Source: Syntrophales bacterium (lineage in GTDB: Bacteria > Desulfobacterota > Syntrophia > Syntrophales > UBA2210). From it: DNA of 12,062 nucleotides. The translations under genes were made by a program, and so were the position numbers. The stretch spans positions 1-12,062 of the forward strand of contig JAUSPK010000134.1 of assembly GCA_030655735.1 (NCBI GenBank), given 5' to 3'. The notes below the pieces were generated by a model. The model was not told the DNA's origin. It searched no databases and saw only the letters and a list, made by a program, of their open reading frames with translations. This document shows positions 1-6,719 of this stretch, piece by piece. Positions within the stretch are counted from its first letter, which is position 1. Each line of letters opens with the position of its first letter.

Positions 1-1
1 G

Positions 2-694
2 GCCAAGCTGAAGACGCACGGCCAGATGCTCCTGACCTGCGGCGTGAAAAACCTGTTCGGCTGTGTCGTGGGCTTCAGAAAACCTGAATGGCACATGCGG
101 GCAGGTGTCGACCGGGACCTGTTCGCCCGTCTCCTCGTCAGCATCTACCATACGCTGGGGCCAGCCGTCACGATAGTGGACGGTATCCTGGCCCTGGAGG
201 GGGACGGCCCGGGGAAAGGGGGAACACCGCGGCAGGTGGGATACCTCCTCGCGGGGAGAGACGCGGTAGCGGTCGACCGCGTCATCTGTTCCATGCTCGG
301 GATCGACCCCGGGGATCTGCCGACCGACAGGGCGTCCGTGGAGATGGGGATCGGAGGGGAACCTATCGACATAGACGGAACGGTCCCGCGGATAGAAGGA
401 TTCAGGCTGCCGGAAAATGCACCCCTTACGTACGGCCCCCAGAGGCTGCAGCACTTAGCCAGGATGTATCTCCTTCAACGTCCCGTCGTTGACGAGGCGA
501 AATGCGAGATGTGCGGCGCATGCTGGAAATTCTGCCCGGCGGAGGCGATACAAGACACGGGCGAGAAGATTGTCTTTGATTATAACAAATGCATCCGATG
601 CTACTGCTGCATGGAGATCTGCCCCTACGGGGCACTTCATTCGAAGACCACCCTTCCGGGAAGACTCCTGGGGAAGATACTGCACAAAAAATAA
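2..694 (+). CDS. DUF362 domain protein with C-terminal 2x[4Fe-4S] ferredoxin domain (5'-truncated by window)
   Basis: The reading frame is open from the first bases of the window, so the N-terminal part lies upstream; about 230 residues are visible. The start of the visible part (KLKTHGQ, then CGVKNLFGC) is typical of the DUF362 domain. The C-terminus holds two consecutive [4Fe-4S] motifs: CEMCGACWKFCP, first Cys codon at 503, and CIRCYCCMEICP, first Cys codon at 590. Each is CxxCxxCxxxCP, as in bacterial 2[4Fe-4S] ferredoxins. DUF362-ferredoxin fusions are common in anaerobes and are presumed to be cytoplasmic electron-transfer or iron-sulfur proteins, but their substrate is not established. 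The gene ends with TAA and converges on hemA. The ATG at 26 is internal to the conserved domain, so I do not take it as the start. Confidence 0.88.
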   Translation, partial: AKLKTHGQMLLTCGVKNLFGCVVGFRKPEWHMRAGVDRDLFARLLVSIYHTLGPAVTIVDGILALEGDGPGKGGTPRQVGYLLAGRDAVAVDRVICSMLGIDPGDLPTDRASVEMGIGGEPIDIDGTVPRIEGFRLPENAPLTYGPQRLQHLARMYLLQRPVVDEAKCEMCGACWKFCPAEAIQDTGEKIVFDYNKCIRCYCCMEICPYGALHSKTTLPGRLLGKILHKK

Positions 695-737
695 AGACGA
701 ACACCTTTAGATGCTCAGCCTTGACCCACTGCTGTTG

Positions 738-869
738 TGTCAACAAAAAAATATCATTCCGATCATTATTTTGTCATTTCGACCGCAGGGAGCTATAGTA
801 CCCTTTAGGGTGAAATCTAAGATTTCTCAGTCGTGAAGACTCCTTCGAAATGACAAAGTATCGTTGACA
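738..869. repeat. Nested palindromic intergenic repeat (REP/MITE-like)
   Basis: This gap between two convergent genes is mostly inverted repeat. The outer arms are TGTCAAC (738-744) and GTTGACA (863-869). The main arms are TTTGTCATTTCGA (770-782) and TCGAAATGACAAA (845-857). Inside are two short palindromes, CCCTTTAGGG (801-810) and GAAATC-TAA-GATTTC (812-826). Repeats built on GTCATTTCGA...TCGAAATGAC with an inner GAAATCT/AGATTTC palindrome recur in many bacterial genomes as non-autonomous, REP-like elements; that parallel is from memory, not a search. No protein is encoded. Folded as RNA it could end transcription from both sides, since I see no other terminator for the upstream gene or for hemA. 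Confidence 0.72.
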
Positions 870-879
870 TGACCCTCCC

Positions 880-2142
880 CTACTTCAGCCTGAACAGTTT
901 CTTGATGGCCGCAACGTAAGGATCGGCACCGCCGTTGCGACTCTCCCTCTTCAGCCCGACGACGGGGTCGTGGAGGATCTTATTGACGACGGAGTTGACC
1001 AGCACCTCTATGTTCCCTCGCTCCTCATCACCCAGATTCTTCATCCAGGAATGGGACCGTTCCATCTCCCCCTTCACGATCTCTTCGGCTTTCCCCTTGA
1101 GGTCCACTATGGTCGGGACGACCTCGAGCGTTGCGTACCACCCGGAGAATTTTGCGACCTCCTCGTCAATGATAGACTGCGCCTTGTGTGCCTCCTTTAG
1201 GCGCCCTTGCGTATTCTGATCGACAATCCCCTGGAGATCATCGATATTATACAGATACACGTTATCGATCTCCCCCGCGGCGGGATCGATGTCTCTGGGA
1301 ACCGCCACATCGATGAGGAACAGCAGCCGATTCTTCCGCCTGCGCAGCGCCCCCGCAATCATATCCTCCGATATAATACAGTCCGGTGACCCCGTGGAGC
1401 TGATTACGATATCGACCTCCCCCAGTTTCTCATCGATGAGCTCAAACTCGACCGGAAGGCCTTGAAAGTCGTTCGCCAGTCTGACCGCGTTCTCGTACGT
1501 TCGGTTGGTAAAGATCATCCGGTCAACGCCGTTGTCCATAAGGTGCCGTGCCGCAAGCTCCGCCATCTCCCCCGCGCCGACAATGAGCGCCCTCTTCCCA
1601 CCGAGCGCGCCGAATATCTTTTTGGCAAGCTCGACCGCGGCGAAGCTGACGGAAACCGCATTGTTCGCTATGGCGGTCTCGGTTCTCACCCGCTTGGCCA
1701 CCCGAAAGGCATGGTGGAGCAGCTTGTTCAATATGACACCGGAGGCCTTCTGCTTCACACAGAGCTGGTAGGCATCCTTGACCTGCCCCAGGATCTGCGG
1801 TTCCCCCATTACCATCGAGTCGAGGCTCGAGGTAACCCTGAAGAGGTGGCGCACCGCCTCTTCATCGCGATACACATAGAGGCATTTGTTCATCTCCTCT
1901 GGGGAGAGGTTCCCGTGCGCGGTAATGAATGCCTTCAGACCCTCCACGCCCGCGTCGGTATCGTCCATATTCACCAGCACCTCAACCCGGTTGCAGGTGG
2001 AAAGGTACAGCACCTCTCCGATCTGCGGGATTTTCTTCAATTCCTCGAAGGGTTTCCCCTCTTCCCCGCATGATATGGACAGGCGTTCCCTGATACTCAG
2101 GGGGGCGCTTCGGTGATTTATTCCAAGGAGGGCTATGCTCAT
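880..2142 (-). CDS. hemA: Glutamyl-tRNA reductase
   Basis: HemA reduces glutamyl-tRNA(Glu) with NADPH to glutamate-1-semialdehyde, the first committed step of C5-pathway tetrapyrrole synthesis in the cytoplasm. From the chosen start the protein is 420 residues, normal for the family. It begins MSIALLGINHRSAP and has the catalytic cysteine in STCNRVEVL (C50). It also has the conserved GEPQILGQVKDAY block (113-125), the NADPH-binding GAGEMAE (189-195) and a helical C-terminal dimerisation domain. Upstream in-frame starts (ATG at 2160, TTG at 2163) would add six or seven residues. The family N-terminus favours 2142, although the ribosome binding site there is weak. It is the last gene of the minus-strand block, 21 nt after the ccsA-like stop codon, and ends with TAG at 880-882. 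hemC, often adjacent, is absent here. Confidence 0.95.
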   Translation of the reverse strand: MSIALLGINHRSAPLSIRERLSISCGEEGKPFEELKKIPQIGEVLYLSTCNRVEVLVNMDDTDAGVEGLKAFITAHGNLSPEEMNKCLYVYRDEEAVRHLFRVTSSLDSMVMGEPQILGQVKDAYQLCVKQKASGVILNKLLHHAFRVAKRVRTETAIANNAVSVSFAAVELAKKIFGALGGKRALIVGAGEMAELAARHLMDNGVDRMIFTNRTYENAVRLANDFQGLPVEFELIDEKLGEVDIVISSTGSPDCIISEDMIAGALRRRKNRLLFLIDVAVPRDIDPAAGEIDNVYLYNIDDLQGIVDQNTQGRLKEAHKAQSIIDEEVAKFSGWYATLEVVPTIVDLKGKAEEIVKGEMERSHSWMKNLGDEERGNIEVLVNSVVNKILHDPVVGLKRESRNGGADPYVAAIKKLFRLK

Positions 2143-2163
2143 ATTTTCCGCATCCCGCATCAA

Positions 2164-2976
2164 TCAGAAACGATGCATCGTTACAAAAAAGGCATTCACG
2201 CCGATAAAGGCGAAGAGGAGCCCCGCAAAGGCTATGATCGACAGGAGCGCCGCCTTCCTCCCCTTCCACCCGATGGCTACCCTCTGGTGAACTACTGCGG
2301 CATACAGAACCCAGGAGACCGCCGTAAAGACCTGTTTCGGATCCCACTGCCAGTCGCTCCCCCAGACCGTCCGCGCCCATACTGATCCGGCAATAATGCC
2401 GAATGTCAGGAGCGGAAAACCCCAGACGGTGCACAGGTGGTTTATTCGGTCGAGGTCCCGCAGGGACGGAAGCAGCCTGCTGAACCCGCTCACCTTTTTG
2501 CCCCGTATCAGCCTGTCCTGCACCAGGTACATGAGCCCCGCCAGGCAGGCCAGCGCGAAGAGAGCCCCTCCGGTCAGCAGAAGCAGGATATGAAAGGAAA
2601 CCAGTGGGCCGCGCAAGGCGAGTGGGATGGAAGCTCCATCCATTAATCCCGCGGACGCCGCTATCATCATCACCACAACCACCGGAGACACAAATGCCCC
2701 CAGCACCTGCGTCTTTGTCTTTGCCTGAAAGGCAAGGTACGAGCCGGCAACGGCCCAGGCGATGAACGAGAGTGAACCGTAGATGTTCGCCGACGGGATG
2801 GAGAACGTCCCCATCCACCCAATGGCGATATGGACCGTATGCAGGGCGAATGCCGCGGCCAGCACCCACATCGATGCCTTCGCCACACGAACCCGTTCGG
2901 CAAAGAGCGAGGCGATATATCCCACGGTGCTCACAAAGTAAGCGGCGAGCGCGATCCTGAAAAAAAGAATCTCCAT
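2164..2976 (-). CDS. CcsA/HemX-like cytochrome c assembly membrane protein
   Basis: This 270-residue protein is almost entirely hydrophobic, with about eight predicted membrane segments. Its C-terminal part carries the heme-handling tryptophan-rich motif of the CcsA/CcmC family, WGSDWQWDPKQ, with W209, W211, D212, P213 and K214. Candidate heme-ligand histidines lie at about 46/49, 129 and 230. CcsA proteins work with CcsB (ResB) to bring heme across the cytoplasmic membrane and attach it to apocytochromes c. The shorter relatives encoded beside hemA are often called HemX and are thought to influence HemA level or activity. No ResB partner is visible. The position immediately before hemA, with the stop at 2164-2166, favours the HemX-type role, but I cannot separate the two from sequence alone. 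ATG at 2976 is the start, with only a weak upstream GGGG. Confidence 0.85.
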   Translation of the reverse strand: MEILFFRIALAAYFVSTVGYIASLFAERVRVAKASMWVLAAAFALHTVHIAIGWMGTFSIPSANIYGSLSFIAWAVAGSYLAFQAKTKTQVLGAFVSPVVVVMMIAASAGLMDGASIPLALRGPLVSFHILLLLTGGALFALACLAGLMYLVQDRLIRGKKVSGFSRLLPSLRDLDRINHLCTVWGFPLLTFGIIAGSVWARTVWGSDWQWDPKQVFTAVSWVLYAAVVHQRVAIGWKGRKAALLSIIAFAGLLFAFIGVNAFFVTMHRF

Positions 2977-2988
2977 TATTGATAACCC

Positions 2989-3125
2989 CGTAAAAAGTCC
3001 AAAATCTCCTCCCCCTTGATGGGGGAGGGCAAGGGTGGGGGTGAAAAGTAGTTGTATTTCGGAGAGTATTCGCCCCCTCCCCTTAATCCCCTCCCACCAG
3101 GGGAGGGGAAATCTGACTTTTTACG
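2989..3125. repeat. Inverted-repeat element of about 137 bp (MITE-like) between sirohydrochlorin-synthesis and ccsA-like genes
   Basis: The element is bounded by CGTAAAAAGTC (2989-2999) and its exact inverse GACTTTTTACG (3115-3125). Just inside each end is a G/C-rich palindromic arm: CTCCCCCTTGATGGGGGAG on the left (starting at 3008) and CCCCTCCCACCAGGGGAGGGG on the right (about 3089-3108). Each arm can also fold on itself, and the two halves are imperfect inverse copies over about 50 bp. There is no coding capacity. A further CGCAAAAAGT at 3148-3157 is another near copy of the terminal motif. It sits inside a presumed operon, so it may attenuate or process the transcript. It looks like a member of a dispersed non-autonomous repeat family, but copy number cannot be judged from one window. 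Confidence 0.75.
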
Positions 3126-3209
3126 ATTGCATCAGCATTGATACCTTCGCAAAAAGTTACCGCATGCAGACAGTGCGGATCTGCAAACGAACATTCCCCA
3201 GACCAAAGG

Positions 3210-3857
3210 TCAAAACCCTACCTCGATATCCTCACCGGTCAGATCCCTGATGATCTCCCGGACCCTTTCCCCGTTTCCTTCCCTGATATGGCGGAGGATA
3301 TCGGAATCCAGAACGGCCTCGAACAGGACCCTGTTTTCCGCCGACGGAGCCCCCCGGGCAATGACCCTTCCCCTGAGGACGCCCATGATCTCAAGGAGCG
3401 TGCCGTATTCGGGGCCGTACCGCTCCTCGATCTCCTCCCTCAGACGCCTGGCCAGTGCCGGGCTCTTTCCCCCGGTCGATACGGCCACTAGCAGGTCGCC
3501 CCGGCGGAAGACCGAAGGCACGATGAAATTGCATCGGGCGGGGACATCCACAATATTCACCAGGATCCCCCTGTCACGGGCATCCTGAGAGACCTTTTCA
3601 TTGACATCCTCCCGGTCGGTCGCCCCTATCACCAGGAAGGCGCCTTCCAGATATTCTTCCTTATAGTCATCGGATACCTGCGCTATCTTCCTCGCGTCCT
3701 TCATCGCGAGCAGCGCCGGGGTCAGATCCCTCGCGACAAGTACCACCTTCGCGCCGCACTCAAGGAGACCAAGCGCCTTCCTCTCGGCAACCTCTCCTCC
3801 ACCCACGACAACGCACCGCTCACCGAAAATGTCAAGACATACGGGATAAAACTCCAT
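3210..3857 (-). CDS. Precorrin-2 dehydrogenase / sirohydrochlorin ferrochelatase (CysG N-terminal / Met8 family)
   Basis: This family oxidises precorrin-2 to sirohydrochlorin with NAD+ and in many members also inserts Fe2+ to give siroheme. The protein opens MEFYPVCLDIFGE and has a Rossmann NAD-binding motif, VVVGGGEVAERK (about 16-27). It also has the family blocks NIVDVPARCNFIVPSV (101-116, including the conserved Asp104) and STGGKSPALARRL (127-139). At 215 residues it is the stand-alone form, without the CysG methyltransferase half. A GGAGG (3867-3871) directly abuts the upstream ATG at 3866, leaving no spacing, while ATG 3857 sits nine bases after it; hence the shorter start, which also fits the family N-terminus. 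It is first in the minus-strand block with the ccsA-like gene and hemA, so the block feeds siroheme and possibly siroheme-derived heme. It ends with TGA. Confidence 0.92.
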   Translation of the reverse strand: MEFYPVCLDIFGERCVVVGGGEVAERKALGLLECGAKVVLVARDLTPALLAMKDARKIAQVSDDYKEEYLEGAFLVIGATDREDVNEKVSQDARDRGILVNIVDVPARCNFIVPSVFRRGDLLVAVSTGGKSPALARRLREEIEERYGPEYGTLLEIMGVLRGRVIARGAPSAENRVLFEAVLDSDILRHIREGNGERVREIIRDLTGEDIEVGF

Positions 3858-4044
3858 CCGGTTCATCCTCCAATGAAATCAGAGGGAAATGATTACCACG
3901 AAGGCCGTGAAAGTTCAAGGTGCTTGAAATATCGACAAAGGGGTGGTAGCCTGCGTGGGTAGTCCGGTCGAGGCCGTTCCTGGGGCCATGGAGGCCCGTT
4001 TCGGAAATTGTTCACGTTTCTCTACAGACTACAGGAGGCACGGT
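3858..4044. promoter_or_regulatory. Divergent intergenic region between the precorrin-2 dehydrogenase gene and prmA
   Basis: This 187-nt gap must hold promoters for both directions. I see no strong consensus boxes: a TTGAAC on the minus strand with poor -10 matches, and a TTGAAA (3924-3929) with a weak TAGCCT 17 nt downstream on the plus strand. A small hairpin, GGGCC-ATGGA-GGCCC, lies at 3983-3997. AGGAGG at 4033-4038, six bases before ATG 4045, is the clear ribosome binding site of prmA. The frame is open upstream of that ATG to 3943, but the upstream residues look non-conserved. Promoter positions are therefore not assigned. Confidence 0.4.
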
Positions 4045-4974
4045 ATGCCTGGGACAAAAGAGAAATGGATCGAGATAACCATCCTGACACCGCCGGAGCT
4101 GACCGAGGCGCTGTCAAACTTCCTTGAAGAGATGGGAACAGGCGGCGTGTTTCAGGACGTGGCCCTGCAGGATTCCTTCAACGGTCTCACGGTTTCCGCA
4201 CAGGAGGAGGTCAAGTCCTACCTGCCCTGGAGCCGCACTGTAAAGAAACAGACGGATCGCATCACGGCGTATATCGACAGTCTCTCCTCCCTCTTCCCCA
4301 AACTGGAAAAGCCCAGTCTCTCCACAAAGACCATCACCGACCCCGACTGGGGTGAGCAGTGGAAGAAATACTTCAAGCCTCTGCGGGTGAGCGCCAACAT
4401 CATCATCAAGCCGACCTGGGAGCGGTACTCCCCCGCTGGCAGCGATATCGTCGTCGATATAGATCCCGGTATGGCCTTCGGCACGGGACAGCACTCCTCC
4501 ACGCGTATGTGCATCATGGCCATCGAGGACCTGCTGCTCAAGGACGGCTCCCGCGGAGAGAGGACGGTACTGGACGTCGGCACGGGCACGGGGATACTTG
4601 CCATATGCGCCTCGAAACTCGGCGCGCGCGCCGTAACGGGCATCGATATAGATCCGAAGGCCGTTGAGATAGCGAGTAAAAATATCGTCATCAATGGCGT
4701 GGAAGACCGTGTCGAAATCATCAATCGCGATATCACCCTGTGCAAGGGCAGCTTCGACCTGATCGTGGCCAATCTGATATCGGGGGTGCTCATACAGTTT
4801 CACGCGCACCTGACCTCCTTGACAAAACCCGGGGGATACATCATAGCGTCGGGGATCACCGAGCATGACGCGAAAGACGTGGAGAAAATATTCTGCGACG
4901 GGGACGTTACGCTGCACCATACAGAGATCGAAAAGGAATGGGTCTGCTACACCTTTAAGAAGGCGGCCCGGTAA
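4045..4974 (+). CDS. prmA: Ribosomal protein L11 methyltransferase
   Basis: PrmA is a cytoplasmic SAM-dependent methyltransferase that trimethylates lysines and the N-terminus of ribosomal protein L11. The 309-residue protein has the substrate-recognition N-terminal domain, then a linker with DWGEQWKKYFKPL (about 101-113). The family block MAFGTGQHSST follows (143-153), then SAM motif I DVGTGTGILAICA (177-189), the acidic loop GIDIDPKA (199-206) and the active-site NLISGVL (243-249). The start was chosen from AGGAGG with six-base spacing before ATG 4045 and from agreement with family length. An in-frame GTG at 3943 would add 34 residues without similarity. It heads a plus-strand group with rsmE (49 nt downstream) and an RDD protein. 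It ends with TAA. Confidence 0.95.
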   Translation: MPGTKEKWIEITILTPPELTEALSNFLEEMGTGGVFQDVALQDSFNGLTVSAQEEVKSYLPWSRTVKKQTDRITAYIDSLSSLFPKLEKPSLSTKTITDPDWGEQWKKYFKPLRVSANIIIKPTWERYSPAGSDIVVDIDPGMAFGTGQHSSTRMCIMAIEDLLLKDGSRGERTVLDVGTGTGILAICASKLGARAVTGIDIDPKAVEIASKNIVINGVEDRVEIINRDITLCKGSFDLIVANLISGVLIQFHAHLTSLTKPGGYIIASGITEHDAKDVEKIFCDGDVTLHHTEIEKEWVCYTFKKAAR

Positions 4975-5023
4975 CACGGCTCACCACCCCTGAACCACGC
5001 CCTTCAGCACCAGGAGAAAGAAA

Positions 5024-5794
5024 GTGGCCATACCGAGAATCTACCATCCCCAAGCGCTCAGCGAGGGAACTCCTGCCGAGTTGGAAGAGGAATACTGCGC
5101 CTACCTGCGGGACGTCCTGCGCCTCAAAGAGGGGGATGAACTGACACTCTTCGACGGGATGGGGCATGAATACAGGGCCGTCATCAGCGGGTTTGCACCC
5201 ACCGCCGTCCACCTGGACGTGATAACGAAAGAGGATATCAGCCTGCCCGAGACGCGGATAACCCTTGCCCAATCGCTCCCCAAGGGGAGCAAGATGGAGT
5301 TTATCATTCAGAAGGCCACGGAACTGGGGGTCAGCCGGATAGTCCCCTTCATCTCCTCGCGCTCCATACCCCGGCTTTCGGGAGACCGGGCCGCGGGCAA
5401 GGCGGCGCGGTGGCGCAAGGTAGCCGTCGAGGCATCCCGGCAGTGCGGCAGGGGAGATGTTCCCGAGGTGAGCGAGATCGTGTCGTTCAATGAGATGCTC
5501 CGCACGGCGGACGGGGATGCCCTCCGGATCATCCTGTGGGAGGCGGAGGAACAGCTCGGAATCCGGGAGATACTGACCGATGAACGGTATGCGGAGGCAA
5601 ATGGTTTCTGCATCGTCATCGGCCCGGAAGGAGGATTTTCCTGGGAGGAGATCGAAAAGGCCCGGCAGAGCGGTTTCATCTCCGTGAGCCTGGGGAGACT
5701 GATTCTGAGGACCGAGACGGCCCCCCTCGCCGTCCTCTCCATCATCCAGTACGAGAAGGGGCTGTTCGGCACACTCAAGGAGACCGTCACATGA
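5024..5794 (+). CDS. rsmE: 16S rRNA (uracil(1498)-N(3))-methyltransferase
   Basis: RsmE methylates N3 of U1498 in 16S rRNA using SAM. It is a SPOUT-class enzyme with a C-terminal trefoil knot. The 256-residue length is normal. An N-terminal PUA-like domain (LRDVLRLKEGDELTLFDG, about 28-45) is followed by QKATELGVSRIVPF (96-109), EASRQCGR (136-143) and the knot motifs IGPEGGFSWEEI (199-210) and LGRLILRTETA (223-233). The start is GTG at 5024, with AGGAG at 5012-5016 seven bases upstream; it gives the expected N-terminus MAIPRIYHP. The stop TGA overlaps the start of the next gene by four bases (ATGA), so translation is probably coupled. prmA-rsmE adjacency is common in bacteria. Confidence 0.95.
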   Translation: MAIPRIYHPQALSEGTPAELEEEYCAYLRDVLRLKEGDELTLFDGMGHEYRAVISGFAPTAVHLDVITKEDISLPETRITLAQSLPKGSKMEFIIQKATELGVSRIVPFISSRSIPRLSGDRAAGKAARWRKVAVEASRQCGRGDVPEVSEIVSFNEMLRTADGDALRIILWEAEEQLGIREILTDERYAEANGFCIVIGPEGGFSWEEIEKARQSGFISVSLGRLILRTETAPLAVLSIIQYEKGLFGTLKETVT

Positions 5795-6357
5795 CTATTT
5801 ATTACGGTGGGTTCTGGCGGAGGTTTTCAGCAATTTTGATAGATTCGATCATCCTCAATCTGTTCGTCGCCATCCTGACCCTGACAGGAAACTTCCTCAT
5901 TCCCGCGGACGACGGCTTTACCTACGCCACGATCATCCCCTACTACGGGATGGCCCTCCTGATCAACGCGCTCTACTTCACCTATTTCCACGGCACCACG
6001 GGGCAGACACCGGGCAAGCGGATGCTTGGCCTCAAGGTGGTGAAGACAAACGGAGAGGCGATAACCCCGGGGACCGCCTTTCTCCGGTGGGTGGGATACA
6101 TCATATCCAAGGTCCCCCTCTTCCTGGGATTCATCTGGGCCGCGTTCGACGACAGAAAACAGGGGTGGCACGACAAGATAGCGGGAACGGTTGTGATCAG
6201 AACCATCGAATATCGAAGGGCAGCAGATCGGGTATCACCGGATGCGCCCTTCGGGCCGAGCCGAAGCCACGCCCCCGAGGACGGGGGTTTCCCCTATGAC
6301 AGCGGGGATGAATATGACGCGCCGGAAGAAGACAGGTCCGATGGCAAAAACACTTGA
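5791..6357 (+). CDS. RDD family membrane protein
   Basis: The RDD family comprises small integral membrane proteins of largely unknown function; some have been linked to transport. This 188-residue protein has the diagnostic arginine and aspartate of segment one (FWRRFSAILIDSII, R11 and D18). It also has the loop TPGKRMLGLKVV (73-84) and the third-segment aspartates with RKQGWHDKIAGTVVI (122-136). Three membrane segments lie at about 14-33, 50-66 and 98-118. The C-terminal 45 residues or so are hydrophilic, rich in Asp, Glu, Pro and Gly, and probably disordered. The ATG overlaps the rsmE stop (ATGA), which fixes the start. The stop TGA at 6355-6357 lies inside the putative -35 box of the downstream tRNA gene. 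Confidence 0.9.
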   Translation: MTIYYGGFWRRFSAILIDSIILNLFVAILTLTGNFLIPADDGFTYATIIPYYGMALLINALYFTYFHGTTGQTPGKRMLGLKVVKTNGEAITPGTAFLRWVGYIISKVPLFLGFIWAAFDDRKQGWHDKIAGTVVIRTIEYRRAADRVSPDAPFGPSRSHAPEDGGFPYDSGDEYDAPEEDRSDGKNT

Positions 6358-6382
6358 CAAAGGAATCGGGATTGGATAAAAG
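6354..6382 (+). promoter_or_regulatory. Putative sigma-70-type promoter of the tRNA-Phe gene
   Basis: A perfect -35 hexamer TTGACA (6354-6359) is followed after 17 bases by TAAAAG (6377-6382), a 4-of-6 match to the -10 consensus. A start near 6389 would give a short 5' leader of about 19 nt before the tRNA at 6408. It overlaps the stop codon of the RDD gene, so the tRNA need not depend on read-through from the prmA group. The call is by sequence and position only. Confidence 0.6.
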
Positions 6383-6407
6383 CCAGACGTTCTTGAGCAT
6401 ATAGTGT

Positions 6408-6483
6408 GGGTCGGTAGCTCAGTCGGTAGAGCACGGGACTGAAAATCCCGGTGTCGACAGTTCGATTCTGTCCTGACCCACCA
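6408..6483 (+). tRNA. tRNA-Phe (anticodon GAA)
   Basis: The 76-nt sequence folds into a complete cloverleaf. The acceptor stem is GGGTCGG pairing with CTGACCC (one G-U pair). The D arm is GCTC/GAGC. The anticodon stem CGGGA/TCCCG encloses the loop CTGAAAA with anticodon GAA at 34-36. The variable loop is GTGTC, and the T arm is GACAG-TTCGATT-CTGTC. The discriminator base is A and the CCA tail is encoded in the DNA (6481-6483). There is no intron and no mismatch that would suggest a pseudogene. Confidence 0.98.
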
Positions 6484-6491
6484 TTTATTCA

Positions 6492-6522
6492 GGGGTTGCG
6501 TACCGACGCAGCCCCTTTTTTT
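6492..6522 (+). terminator. Rho-independent terminator of tRNA-Phe
   Basis: A 10-bp stem, GGGGTTGCGT (6492-6501) and ACGCAGCCCC (6506-6515), with one G-U pair and a four-base loop ACCG, is followed at once by seven T residues (6516-6522). It starts nine bases after the tRNA CCA end. On the minus strand there is no T-tract, so it acts in one direction. Confidence 0.93.
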
Positions 6523-6719
6523 GTGCCATAACCTGCAAGTGTAACTGTTTTGTAACTGCACTGGTCATTGAGAGATATTTCCTGCTTGCCGGGTGCTCGG
6601 CTGTCATGCGGTAGCGTGAAACGAGCATTGACATCGTGGATCCCCGGGGAGGGGAACCTTCTTCTCCGGGAATATAATTTTTCAGGGGATACGTACCAGT
6701 GGCCCGCACCCTTCTATAG
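6523..6719. other. Gene-free stretch between the tRNA-Phe terminator and the AOR stop codon
   Basis: I see no coding sequence here. It contains a close direct repeat TGTAACTG (6540-6547 and 6551-6558) and a 10-bp hairpin, CCCGGGGAGG (6643-6652) with CTTCTCCGGG (6661-6670), including G-U pairs. On the plus strand an AT-rich tail with TTTTT follows the hairpin; on the minus strand, the direction in which AOR is read, there is no T-run. It may still serve as a weak AOR 3' end structure. A 17-base near copy of the start of the tRNA terminator lies at 6681-6697. Confidence 0.4.

Noticed and set aside
1982..2869. Minus-strand open frame of 295 codons overlapping the ccsA-like gene in another frame
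   Set aside because: The composition is low-complexity, Gly/Arg-rich, typical of an out-of-frame reading; the overlapping frame has clear CcsA motifs and membrane segments.
738..3125. CRISPR array from the repeated palindromes
   Set aside because: The two repeats are different, each occurs once here, and there is no regular repeat-spacer pattern or cas gene.
3943..4044. Extended N-terminus of PrmA from GTG 3943
   Set aside because: The extra 34 residues do not resemble the family, whereas ATG 4045 has AGGAGG at ideal spacing and gives normal length.
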